From CAZFGK01 sp964518635 (lineage in GTDB: Bacteria > Zixibacteria > MSB-5A5 > GN15 > FEB-12), in the NCBI GenBank assembly GCA_964518635.1, contig CAZFGK010000008.1, forward strand, positions 43,620-107,619: a stretch of DNA of 64,000 nt. Reading direction: 5' to 3'. Every line of letters starts with the position of its first letter. Position 1 is the stretch's first letter. The notes under the pieces are model-generated. The model did not search any database. It saw nothing but the letters and a program-made list of their open reading frames with translations, and had not been told where the DNA came from. The position numbers and the translations under genes are program-made. Shown one piece after another: positions 32,020 to 40,783 of the stretch.

Positions 32020-33866
32020 CAGCAACCACCGAGCGGCGTGAAGCCAATAAACAGATGATCGACGAGCATGGTCAGATCGGCGATGTCGATTCCACCGATG
32101 GCATCGACGTTCCCTTCATTCGGGCAGTCGATTGGGGCGAAGGTGATAAACAGATGATCGACTAAGGTTGTCAGGTCTGCGATGTCGACACTTTCAGCCA
32201 GATCATGATCGACATTGCCGCGGATGCCGATACAGCAGCAGGCATCACCGATCCCGTCGTTGTCGGAATCTTCTTGTCCGGCATTCGCAAAAGTTGGGCA
32301 GTTGTCGAAGCAGATCACACCGTCTCCGTCCCCATCGCTGCATTCGATGACATTAACTCGCTGATTGATTGCGACGGAGGTCTGCTTTGTTATCAGTCCG
32401 GATGGCCAGTAGACTTCAAGAGAATCTATGACCGAAGCATTCCCAACACCGAAATGTACGATCAACGAAGAGTGCGCCATGAAGGCATTCTGCGTAGAGA
32501 CTTCCCGTTGCTGCCAGACCGGGGTGCCGTTGATCGTTGCTTTCACTCGGACTCGCGCACCAACCGCCGCTTTGTTCGATGCGATCCCCTCCAATTCAAT
32601 TTTGAACCATCCGTTGGAGCCAGCGAGATCGTTTCGCAGAAGTTTTCGATTTGTTAACTGACCCGCGACAAAGAGATCAAGGTCACCGTCATTATCATAA
32701 TCACCGGCACTGGCGCCGTAGTGGGACGAACCAAAACCAACAATGTCACCGCTCGTAATACTCGTGAAAGTTCCATCGTTGTTATTCTGGTAATAGCTGT
32801 CGGGCTGACCGCCGTCGTTGGTAACGAAACAATCGAGGTCGCCGTCATTGTCAAAATCAGCCCAGACCTGCGAGAGTGAAACGCGAACATCGGTGACAAT
32901 CGCGCCAGTCAGAATTCTTGTATACGTGCCAGCGTCATTGCGATAGAGCTGATTCTGCTTGGCGACCGGATTAGGATTGGCTCCCCCCCAGTTGGTGCGA
33001 TACCCATCCAGATCGCCGTCATTGTCATAATCGATCCAGTTCCAGACCTGCCCATCACCTACGGTCGTGGCAATCGGATTGGTGGTAATGCGACTGAAAC
33101 CGATGTGTCCAGTTTCGACCAGAACGTTTTTGTAGAGATCATCGACTGCAAAAACTGTCGTTGCCGGACCGCTTCCTATGAAATAGTCGAGGTCACCGTC
33201 CAGATCGTAGTCTGACCAGTTGCCGGATGTATACGGTTTGTTGCCGGTGACGATCACGCCGGTATCGATTCGCTGAAGAGTAAAGGAAGGGGCTCCCATA
33301 TTTCGATAGAGACGGTTTGGGCGAACTACTCCATTCCCCATGAAACCGGCGGGAAGAGTAATGGCGAGGTCAACATCTCCATCATGATCATAGTCTCCCC
33401 ACGCTGGTGACCAGCCGGAAGAGAGAGTCGAGCCGAGATCACCACCGGTTATTCTGGTGAATATCCCGCCGCCGTCGTTCCGGTAGAGATTGCTTCGCTC
33501 CCCTGCCAGAAAGCAGTCGAGATCATTGTCATTGTCGTAATCGGTCCAGCTCGTGCCATAGTAGAAAACAGTGTCTGCATCGAGGGCAGATGACATCCGC
33601 ACAAAGCTGCCGCCGCCATCATTGCGATAGAGAAAATTCCCGTTATCAGAGACTACAAAAAGATCGTCATCGTCGTCATTGTCCCAGTCAACCCAGGCGC
33701 ATCCGGTGTATTGATTGAGTGTTTGATTGGTAACTATGGGGTTGAGTGGGTCGGTGATGGTGGTAAAAGTTGTCTGGGCCGTCGCCTGCAGCGCGGTGAG
33801 CAAAAGCGCGCTGGAAGCGAAGACAATGAGTTGGGCGTAACGACCAATTGAACGATTCGAAAGCAT
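32019..33866 (-). CDS. Secreted FG-GAP/VCBS protein with ASPIC/UnbV and dockerin-like modules, first in operon
   Basis: A 615-residue paralogue of the next gene: signal peptide (MLSNRSIGRYAQLIVFASSALLL), about eight FG-GAP/VCBS repeats (WVDWDNDDDDDLFV, SDYDLDGDLDYFIG and others), ASPIC/UnbV-like domain (NGWFKIELEGIASNKAAVGAR to EVYWPSG), thrombospondin-3-like DNCPTFANAGQEDSDNDG, and a dockerin-like pair ending FTPLGGC. ATG 33866 is chosen because GGGAG lies about 7 bases upstream; a frame to 33899 is possible. Its stop overlaps the next start (TGATG). Confidence 0.82.
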   Translation of the reverse strand: MLSNRSIGRYAQLIVFASSALLLTALQATAQTTFTTITDPLNPIVTNQTLNQYTGCAWVDWDNDDDDDLFVVSDNGNFLYRNDGGGSFVRMSSALDADTVFYYGTSWTDYDNDNDLDCFLAGERSNLYRNDGGGIFTRITGGDLGSTLSSGWSPAWGDYDHDGDVDLAITLPAGFMGNGVVRPNRLYRNMGAPSFTLQRIDTGVIVTGNKPYTSGNWSDYDLDGDLDYFIGSGPATTVFAVDDLYKNVLVETGHIGFSRITTNPIATTVGDGQVWNWIDYDNDGDLDGYRTNWGGANPNPVAKQNQLYRNDAGTYTRILTGAIVTDVRVSLSQVWADFDNDGDLDCFVTNDGGQPDSYYQNNNDGTFTSITSGDIVGFGSSHYGASAGDYDNDGDLDLFVAGQLTNRKLLRNDLAGSNGWFKIELEGIASNKAAVGARVRVKATINGTPVWQQREVSTQNAFMAHSSLIVHFGVGNASVIDSLEVYWPSGLITKQTSVAINQRVNVIECSDGDGDGVICFDNCPTFANAGQEDSDNDGIGDACCCIGIRGNVDHDLAESVDIADLTTLVDHLFITFAPIDCPNEGNVDAIGGIDIADLTMLVDHLFIGFTPLGGC

Positions 33867-34086
33867 ACTACTCTCCCGTTGGATGACCGGTTGTTGCATC
33901 TACCGAGATAGGGGCTCGGCTGTGATGTGTACGCAGGAAAAGTAGGTGCTATCTGAGAAAGGGAGTCGCGATTCGCGCAGAGTGCACGGATGATTCGCCA
34001 AATGCAGATTACGCGCAGGTTATGCGCCCTGCCGTTGGATTCTTACTGTTGAGAGAAGTGGAAAAACAGGAGGGGGAGCGTATGAA

Positions 34087-36621
34087 CTAGCGGACGATGA
34101 TCAGCTTCCCTTGAGCCGATCCATCTTCGAGAAACCAGAGATAGACTCCGGACGAACAGGCCTGACCGGCATCATTCATTCCATCCCAGACAAACTGTCC
34201 GCCAGATGCAGATGCTCGCCGTACTCTCACTCCACTTGCAGTGGTGATGACAACCACGGCTTCGGCAGGAAGCTCGGTAAGAGTGAAGACCTCCCCTTGC
34301 TGCGGATGCACCGTTGTCGGATAGCCGAATGGTGCCAACTCAACCGTAAAGCGACGTGCTTCACTGAAGGGATTCGCTAACGGCCTTGCACGCCAGAAGT
34401 AATCGGTGTTATTCTCGAGCTTCACCGTTGTCTGCCAGGAGGTCACTCCGGTCTGGCTTGCTACCGGATCGGATGAGGAAACCAGGTTCACAAAATCGCT
34501 GTCGGTCGCGATGAAGAATTCGTAGTCGTTGACTGCAAGACTATCGCAGACGCTGTTGGTGTTTACGCTGAAGGTCGGCTGTGACAGCGTCAAGCGCGCG
34601 CCATCAGACGGACTGACCAGCTGGGCGATACACTCTTCAGTTCCAGTGGAAACCTGAGCAAGAGTCCGGGCCTTTGGGACGTTGGAAACGAGTGAGACGT
34701 TTCCAGCTTCGTCAAAGACCCGTACGCCGAAAAAATAGGGTTCCCCCACGGCGAGTCCGTCTGTCTGATTCAGCCGTACAGTACGCGCCTGATTCGCACC
34801 CTGTGGGCTGACCGCGGAGACCAGTGTCGACTGGTCCCAGTTATTCGCGGTGATACTTCCATTTACCGAATCGCGAACTCGAATTTCGATACTTTGTGAA
34901 GTGCCGGAAAAGCCGTCATCTCCGGGTTCGGTGAAGTTCAACGTGAGTTCGCCAACTTCCGGACCGGAGACTGCGCCGAGGTCATTGACCTTTCCGGGAG
35001 GGGTAAGATCAACACCGCTCTGCGAAGGGCCATTATTGGCAAGGAGCGTATCGGAAACAAATATCTTCCACTCAGCATTTCCGATGATCGCACTGGTGAC
35101 CGGGCCGGTGTAAGTTCCATTTGCCTGCAATTGAAAATAGCTGGCACCGAGCTGGACATTAATTCCGGTTGCACCCGGATCCATGTTGGTTCCCTTGGCG
35201 AATCGACCAACCGCAAGAGTCTGTGTTGTACCGGGGGTATTCGGACGTTCAAGGCGAACTTTCCAGACCTGATATGCCTGTCCGGCACCATCCGTACCTG
35301 TCAACGCCGTATCACGGGCGGTAAGCGGAATACCGAAGTATTTCCCCCAGGCGTAACACCAGAGAGTCGTTGAATCATGAGCAGTGATATTGTTCACTGT
35401 TCGATTCATCCAGTCGACCTGACCGTTCTTGTTGCACGGGGAGAAATAGTAGCGACACGCGCCGGGGAAAAGTGACGCGAGCATCAAACCAAGCCCGTTC
35501 ATCTTGCTTCGGTCGTAGCTGATGCCGTAACCAAGATCATACTGCCCCATGCGAATCCAGCCGACGTAGAGATTCATATCGTCATTGCGGGCGGAATAGC
35601 AGGCCTGAATCAGCGTCTTGCAATTGATATCCAGATTTGGTTCGCCGGGATAAAAATAGGAGTACTCACCCATGATGTAGCTTCGCGCAAGTTGTCCGGC
35701 ACGTCGCCCTTCGTTGGTCCAGTTCGAGAGATTATTTACGGGGGTCGTTGCAAAGTTCGGAGCGAAGATCAGCCCATACTCGGCCATCTTGTCACCGGCT
35801 ACTTTCAACCAGCCTTCACGTGCGCGACGGAGTGAATCGCGGATATCAATCCAGCTGTGAGTATTGTCGGCGTCTTCGAGATCGAACGTGTTGCTATATG
35901 GTCGCTGGATAGTCGAGTATATGGAGCCAGCTGCGTAGTACGAGGCGCTGCCATCACGAAACGGGAACATACGAGGGAAGAGTCCCGAAGTCTGCATTCC
36001 GGTCGCGCCGATCGTGTATTCTTCATCGATGAAGACACCGTCATATTGAATTGAATTCGCCTGATTTTTCCACATGTAGGCAAGATATTCACCGACTTTA
36101 GGATTTCGGAAATCCCATGCGAAACGGGTCTGTGCATCGGTGAATCCGGAGAAACGAACGATGCCTCCCGGCGGAGTGGTACGCCACCAGTAGAAATCGC
36201 CGACCGTTGAAGCGCGGCAAACCAACGAATCACCGGGCCCGGTTTTGGTGCGGATAACCAGGGAGTCAAAATTGTACCCCATGCTGTCTGCCCAGCGCTT
36301 TACATTCACCGTGTCGCCGGCCATCAGGACAAAAAGCTCGTACTTGATGGCGTGAAGATGCGGGTTCACAGCTTTCATGCTGTTCAGGTAGGGGATCGAT
36401 GCAGAACCGTTTGAGCCAATGGCAAACGAGTATCGCTCGGCATACCAGTTGGCGATGGTCGTGTTCTTCCAGATATCTGCGCCACCATAGGTGTAGCAGC
36501 CGATCTCAAGCTGCTTGAGACGAGGAGAGGGTTGCGTTTGGGCCGAACCCTGACTCGTCACAAAGAGGACGGTCAGTGCGATCAGCAAACTGAAAATGGG
36601 GCGAAATCTAAGAGCTCTCAT
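34087..36621 (-). CDS. Secreted putative glycoside hydrolase with FN3-like and FlgD/T9SS-like C-terminus
   Basis: An 844-residue exported protein with a strong signal (IFSLLIALTVLFVTSQGSAQ) and AAGGAG 5 bases before the ATG at 36621. Residues ~25-500 resemble the 23943 protein (FTDAQTRFAWDFRN, WWRTT, DGVFIDEEYTIGATG), suggesting a related barrel with a conserved D-x-x-x-DEE stretch. An FN3-like domain follows (LTLNFTEPGDDGFSG), then an Ig-like segment (TFSVNTNSVCDSL to NTDYFWRA), and a C-terminal FlgD-like domain ending SGVYLWFLEDGSAQGKLIIVR. In contrast to its paralogue it lacks the dockerin-like end. Substrate unknown. Confidence 0.7.
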   Translation of the reverse strand: MRALRFRPIFSLLIALTVLFVTSQGSAQTQPSPRLKQLEIGCYTYGGADIWKNTTIANWYAERYSFAIGSNGSASIPYLNSMKAVNPHLHAIKYELFVLMAGDTVNVKRWADSMGYNFDSLVIRTKTGPGDSLVCRASTVGDFYWWRTTPPGGIVRFSGFTDAQTRFAWDFRNPKVGEYLAYMWKNQANSIQYDGVFIDEEYTIGATGMQTSGLFPRMFPFRDGSASYYAAGSIYSTIQRPYSNTFDLEDADNTHSWIDIRDSLRRAREGWLKVAGDKMAEYGLIFAPNFATTPVNNLSNWTNEGRRAGQLARSYIMGEYSYFYPGEPNLDINCKTLIQACYSARNDDMNLYVGWIRMGQYDLGYGISYDRSKMNGLGLMLASLFPGACRYYFSPCNKNGQVDWMNRTVNNITAHDSTTLWCYAWGKYFGIPLTARDTALTGTDGAGQAYQVWKVRLERPNTPGTTQTLAVGRFAKGTNMDPGATGINVQLGASYFQLQANGTYTGPVTSAIIGNAEWKIFVSDTLLANNGPSQSGVDLTPPGKVNDLGAVSGPEVGELTLNFTEPGDDGFSGTSQSIEIRVRDSVNGSITANNWDQSTLVSAVSPQGANQARTVRLNQTDGLAVGEPYFFGVRVFDEAGNVSLVSNVPKARTLAQVSTGTEECIAQLVSPSDGARLTLSQPTFSVNTNSVCDSLAVNDYEFFIATDSDFVNLVSSSDPVASQTGVTSWQTTVKLENNTDYFWRARPLANPFSEARRFTVELAPFGYPTTVHPQQGEVFTLTELPAEAVVVITTASGVRVRRASASGGQFVWDGMNDAGQACSSGVYLWFLEDGSAQGKLIIVR

Positions 36622-36922
36622 GGATACTCCTTGTAACTTTTCTCTTTCTGAGGACAAACGCAACTTGAATACCAAGCAGTTCCAAAAACTTTTGCCGGAA
36701 CCGGACTGGAAAGATCGTTCTAAATCGCTGCTGTCCAGTCGTTTATATGCTCGAATCAGGATTCGGATTCAGACCAACTCAAATGTCCAGAACTGAACTC
36801 GTCCTTCTGTTCAAGTATCGGTCGATTTGTTCACAAATTTATCAGCCCAGAAGGAGATTTTAGCTCTTTTCCTTTACAGACTTCTGGTCGACAAGTAGCT
36901 ACCTGCGCCGATATCATCCCTC
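36622..36922. promoter_or_regulatory. Divergent intergenic region between the 34087 gene and the polysaccharide locus
   Basis: About 300 bases. On the plus strand TCGACA (36888-36893), an 18-base spacer and TATCAT (36912-36917) end 5 bases before the ATG at 36923, a good leaderless promoter. On the minus strand only the ribosome binding site near 36627-36632 is clear. No ORF is seen. Confidence 0.55.
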
Positions 36923-38062
36923 ATGCCCTCACCAGTCTCTGTTCTCCATCTACTCGAAGATCATGAATCGATCGGCGGGGCCGAAGAGCTGGTCGCTACA
37001 TTAGTCAGTGCCCTTCAGGAAACTGGTCAGGTGATCCCCGAAGTTGCGCTCGTTGCACCGAATCGTCTGTCCGTCCTTCTGCGAGAGCGAAATATCGCAG
37101 TGCATTCACTCGGTGATAACCGCGCAGTTCGAAAGCCACTTGCTGACAAGCTTGCCGATCTGGTCAAGTCGCGCGGCTATCAAATTGTGCAGAGTCATTT
37201 GCTGAAGATGAATAGTCTGAATGCTCTGGCAGCCCCGATGCATCAGGCAATTGCAATCGGCACCTGTCACGGGCTATTACCTCAGGAGTTGACACTCAAA
37301 AGCAGATTGTACGGCATGTTGGCCGGACGAAAACTTGCGCGGACCGTTTGTGTCTCTCATGCGCTCGCGAAACAGTATCAGCGTGCCTATTTCATCTCTG
37401 ACAAGCGAGTAGTTGCGATTCCCAATGCGCATGAACCAACTCGAATTCGAGTCGTATCAACCGAAGAGTCGAACCGATTTCGAGGGGCTCATAAGCTTAA
37501 AGCCGATGAACAGATTATCGTCGCGATTGGAAATATCGCCCCGGTGAAAGGGTATGCTGATCTGATCGACGCACTTGAAATCTTGCAGGAAGACCATGCC
37601 GAGCTTCGAGTAAAACTTCTCATCGCCGGAGCCATGCGTGAGCCGGAAACGACCAGACTGAAAAAATTGATAGCAGATTATAGTCTCGAAGATCGAGTGA
37701 TCATGCTCGGTGAGTATCGTGATATTTCACTCCTGTTTTCAGTCGCATCGGTAAATGTCTCGGCATCTCATCAGGAGGGTTTTTCACTCACCACGGTTGA
37801 AGCGATGGCATCGCAAGTGCCGGTGGTAGTGACCAACTCGGGAGGGCCGTCTGAAATCGTCGAGGAGGGGAAATGCGGATTGGTAGTGCCGATACAGGAT
37901 GCCGTCAGACTAGCTGATGCAGTTCACTTGACGCTGACCGAAAAGAAAGAGACCGCCACACGGGTGCAACGCGCGGCCAATCGCGTGCAGCTGGAATACA
38001 CACCAGCGATCATGAGTGCCCGTTACCTTGCACTGTATCAGTCACTGATCAGTCGTAGATAA
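36923..38062 (+). CDS. Glycosyltransferase family 4
   Basis: A 379-residue GT-B retaining glycosyltransferase. The N-terminal half begins with HLLEDHESIGGAEELVATLV, the GGAE acceptor-side loop of family GT4; the C-terminal half has IVAIGNIAPVKGYADLIDAL and the E-x7-E region EGFSLTTVEAMASQVPVVVTN. It likely adds a sugar to a surface polysaccharide from a nucleotide-sugar donor. It is the only plus-strand gene of the locus; its 3' end overlaps the convergent asparagine-synthase-like gene by 14 bases. The start lies 5 bases after TATCAT and has no ribosome binding site. Confidence 0.9.
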   Translation: MPSPVSVLHLLEDHESIGGAEELVATLVSALQETGQVIPEVALVAPNRLSVLLRERNIAVHSLGDNRAVRKPLADKLADLVKSRGYQIVQSHLLKMNSLNALAAPMHQAIAIGTCHGLLPQELTLKSRLYGMLAGRKLARTVCVSHALAKQYQRAYFISDKRVVAIPNAHEPTRIRVVSTEESNRFRGAHKLKADEQIIVAIGNIAPVKGYADLIDALEILQEDHAELRVKLLIAGAMREPETTRLKKLIADYSLEDRVIMLGEYRDISLLFSVASVNVSASHQEGFSLTTVEAMASQVPVVVTNSGGPSEIVEEGKCGLVVPIQDAVRLADAVHLTLTEKKETATRVQRAANRVQLEYTPAIMSARYLALYQSLISRR

Positions 38063-39947
38063 AGCGTCGAGCTTCGGCAAGCATCGACGAGCGACGCTGT
38101 GGCTGGAGATAAAAACGAACCATCTCCCCAAGAAATCCGATCTGTTCAAGTCGCCAGTAGGAGCGCATGGCGATATGCTTCGATACTCCGAATATGGATG
38201 CAATCGAGAAGATCAGTGCATTCTGTCGTGTGCGTGGATGGAGGGCCGGAAGTGGCAATCGTTCTCTCACAATTCTCGCTCCAGTCCGGGAGAGAGCGTG
38301 CTTCCGGCGCAGATCGAGCTGATGGGGTAATGCTCGAGTGAATTTTCGCCAATACTCAGAATTCGGACCGGCAGCAGCAACATCCGAAAGAGGGGGGATC
38401 TCCCGCATCAGTTCCGGGTACTGCTTCATAAGAATTTCATGCTGAAAGACGCGTCCGACTTTTTTCGCAGGTGCAAATGAGAATGAGAAATCTAGAAGAT
38501 CATTGTCCATGTAGGGCATGACGCTCTCGACTTTATGCCTGAGCAGCCGCTGCGACATGGCAGCAGTTCGGCGCCGTGACCAGACATTGGCCATGAGGAA
38601 TGAATAGGTGTTTTCATTTGCCGGCATACTCTTCAGAATGCTCAGCAGACGTTCTTCTATCGAGCAACGATCCTGCTGATGCTGCAATATCAAATTGGAA
38701 TCTCCGGAAATATGAATTCGAGCCGCATCGATGATCCTCTGTTCATTCAGAGGAATTGTAACTACGTCTGGATCCAAAAAGGAATCGTAAACAACAAAAT
38801 CACCGCCGTAACCGTCAAAATTCCACCCGGCATCAACTGGCAGTTCCTTGAGAAGAGGAAGAGTCCAGTAGTGTTGCCCGGTATCGTATTCCATTAATGT
38901 GCGTGCGTAGCGTGCCCAGCGATCTTCCCAGTCGGCATCAAGTGGTTCCAATCGATGATGAGTCAGTCCGAATTTTTTGCAGAGCCCGGCTGCAATATTG
39001 GAGTCCCCCTCGACCGGCAATCTTGAACTAAACTGCACCGCAGTCCAGCAGTCCGGCTTGAGACCCTGTTTCAACTGCTCAAGGAGAATGCGACGAGAAT
39101 CCAATCCACCACTCAGAAACAGAATCGGCGATTGCGTAATCTCTTTGCTACGTTCAATTGCTCTGGAGAATACCCGGATACAGCCCTCGATATACTCGGT
39201 GTCATCGAGTTGCTGATTGATCGGCAAATTGGAGGAATCCCAGTATGTGGTATGCGCGATAATATTTTTCGATGCGATCACCAGTGAGCCGGGAGGGACT
39301 CGATTGATCGATTCGATTTGTGTGACTTCACCGAGTATGAAACGATTGGCAACCAGATCATCAACCGCCGAAGGAGTCAATTGCGGCGATGGCAACAAAG
39401 CTGCGAGTGAGGCGACTTCTGATGAAAATCCAAACCGTGGACCGTCCGATGTATAGTGCAATTGCCTGATTCCAGTTCGGTCGACTCCTAACACCAGACT
39501 TTCATGACCGGGAATCCAGACTACAAAACAAAAAATGCCATTAAGTGCCAGAAGCAGCGACTTGTCGATAGCATCTTTCTTACCGCTGACAATCTCGCCG
39601 ATGATCGCGCCGATAACATGAGCATTGGAGATCGGCCCATTCGGAAGCCAGCGACCTGCCGGTCTTTTACGAATCGACTCGATGACTTTTTCTCGTTCGA
39701 AAAGATAGCCGGAGAAAAGTGCGAATCCGATCTTGTCCGGATAATCAGGATCAGAGAATGGAACGAGGGCATGCTGCGTCGCCGCCGAAGGAAGAGTCCC
39801 CATCTGAACGATCTGATCCGGCTTTTGAATGATAGTGACATTGAAAACCGGCGAGGGGATCAGATCCTTCCAGAGTTTTGCAGCGAATTGCTCGACGCTC
39901 TCTCCTGCTCCTGATTCAAATGAAACCGCACCCGCAAAAAATGACAT
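38049..39947 (-). CDS. Asparagine-synthase-like amidotransferase without the catalytic N-terminal Cys
   Basis: 632 residues. The N-terminal ~200 residues resemble a class II glutaminase domain (LLALNGIFCFVVW, VDRTGIRQLHY, FGFSSEVASLA), but the protein starts MSFFAGAV and so lacks the nucleophilic Cys2. The synthetase domain has the ATP loop LFLSGGLDSRR (279-284). It might use ammonia, transfer another group, or act on a sugar, as AsnB-like proteins in polysaccharide loci may; the reaction is unknown. It is the last gene of the minus-strand operon, 56 bases after the deacetylase gene. Confidence 0.82.
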   Translation of the reverse strand: MSFFAGAVSFESGAGESVEQFAAKLWKDLIPSPVFNVTIIQKPDQIVQMGTLPSAATQHALVPFSDPDYPDKIGFALFSGYLFEREKVIESIRKRPAGRWLPNGPISNAHVIGAIIGEIVSGKKDAIDKSLLLALNGIFCFVVWIPGHESLVLGVDRTGIRQLHYTSDGPRFGFSSEVASLAALLPSPQLTPSAVDDLVANRFILGEVTQIESINRVPPGSLVIASKNIIAHTTYWDSSNLPINQQLDDTEYIEGCIRVFSRAIERSKEITQSPILFLSGGLDSRRILLEQLKQGLKPDCWTAVQFSSRLPVEGDSNIAAGLCKKFGLTHHRLEPLDADWEDRWARYARTLMEYDTGQHYWTLPLLKELPVDAGWNFDGYGGDFVVYDSFLDPDVVTIPLNEQRIIDAARIHISGDSNLILQHQQDRCSIEERLLSILKSMPANENTYSFLMANVWSRRRTAAMSQRLLRHKVESVMPYMDNDLLDFSFSFAPAKKVGRVFQHEILMKQYPELMREIPPLSDVAAAGPNSEYWRKFTRALPHQLDLRRKHALSRTGARIVRERLPLPALHPRTRQNALIFSIASIFGVSKHIAMRSYWRLEQIGFLGEMVRFYLQPQRRSSMLAEARRFIYD

Positions 39948-40003
39948 AGGTCAGCAGACTGCTCGCAATTTTGCAGGACAAAGATTCCAAAAGCTTCTCA
40001 ATA

Positions 40004-40774
40004 TCAAAACCGACCCTGTTTCCATTCTATGATGCGATCGCGCATCAGTTTCACCGTAGAGCGTAGCCGCAATTCTGTACTGCGCAGTGAGATCCCACTG
40101 GTCAGCAAATTCGTCACTTCATTGGCAGTATCGTACGGCTGCTTCACCACAATTCGCGGGATGCAATTTTCCGAACGACCATTCCAGATACCATAATGAG
40201 AAGTGAGAATATATGAAAATCCCTGCTGTCGCGCCAATCGTTCGACACGACCAGATATTCCCCCCATCGGGACTGCCAGTGGAGGGAAATCGCCATCAGG
40301 GGCTGATTTTTTTACCTGAGAAATGTACTTTTGAATCGCTTGTCGAGCATCTGTGAGTTCCTGCACAATTTCTGAGTCACTGAGAGTAGTCAATCGACGA
40401 TGAGTGTGCCCATGCACCCCGATCTCCCAGCCATGATCGGCGAGAGTCTGGATTTCGGCCCAGTTCAGATACCCGTCCCGACCTACCCAGGTCGGCACGA
40501 CAAAGAGTACTCCGACGACAGCATGTCTTTGCATCACCGGGAAAGCATGAGTCAGGACCGATCGATGAGCATCATCGATAGTTACGACGCAGCGTTCAGA
40601 TTCAGGTATCGTAGCAGTCGACAGAAGTGAAAACTCGTAGCCATCACTTTTCAGCTGCGTCAGCGTCGCTTCAAAATCGGTAATCGGCGTGATGTAGCGG
40701 AGATCTTCCTCTTTGATCCCCGGCTGAATGCTCCGATCGATGCCGAAATAGTGATAACAGAGAACAGGAGTCAT
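40004..40774 (-). CDS. Polysaccharide deacetylase (NodB homology domain)
   Basis: A 256-residue carbohydrate esterase family 4 protein. CVVTIDDAHRS carries the catalytic and metal aspartates (67 and 68), and HGHTH provides the metal histidines (121 and 125). It likely removes N- or O-acetyl groups from a polysaccharide or its lipid-linked precursor. No signal peptide is visible, so it acts in the cytosol or at the membrane face. Ten bases separate it from the upstream GT2 gene. Confidence 0.88.
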   Translation of the reverse strand: MTPVLCYHYFGIDRSIQPGIKEEDLRYITPITDFEATLTQLKSDGYEFSLLSTATIPESERCVVTIDDAHRSVLTHAFPVMQRHAVVGVLFVVPTWVGRDGYLNWAEIQTLADHGWEIGVHGHTHRRLTTLSDSEIVQELTDARQAIQKYISQVKKSAPDGDFPPLAVPMGGISGRVERLARQQGFSYILTSHYGIWNGRSENCIPRIVVKQPYDTANEVTNLLTSGISLRSTELRLRSTVKLMRDRIIEWKQGRF

Positions 40775-40783
40775 AGAGCCGGT

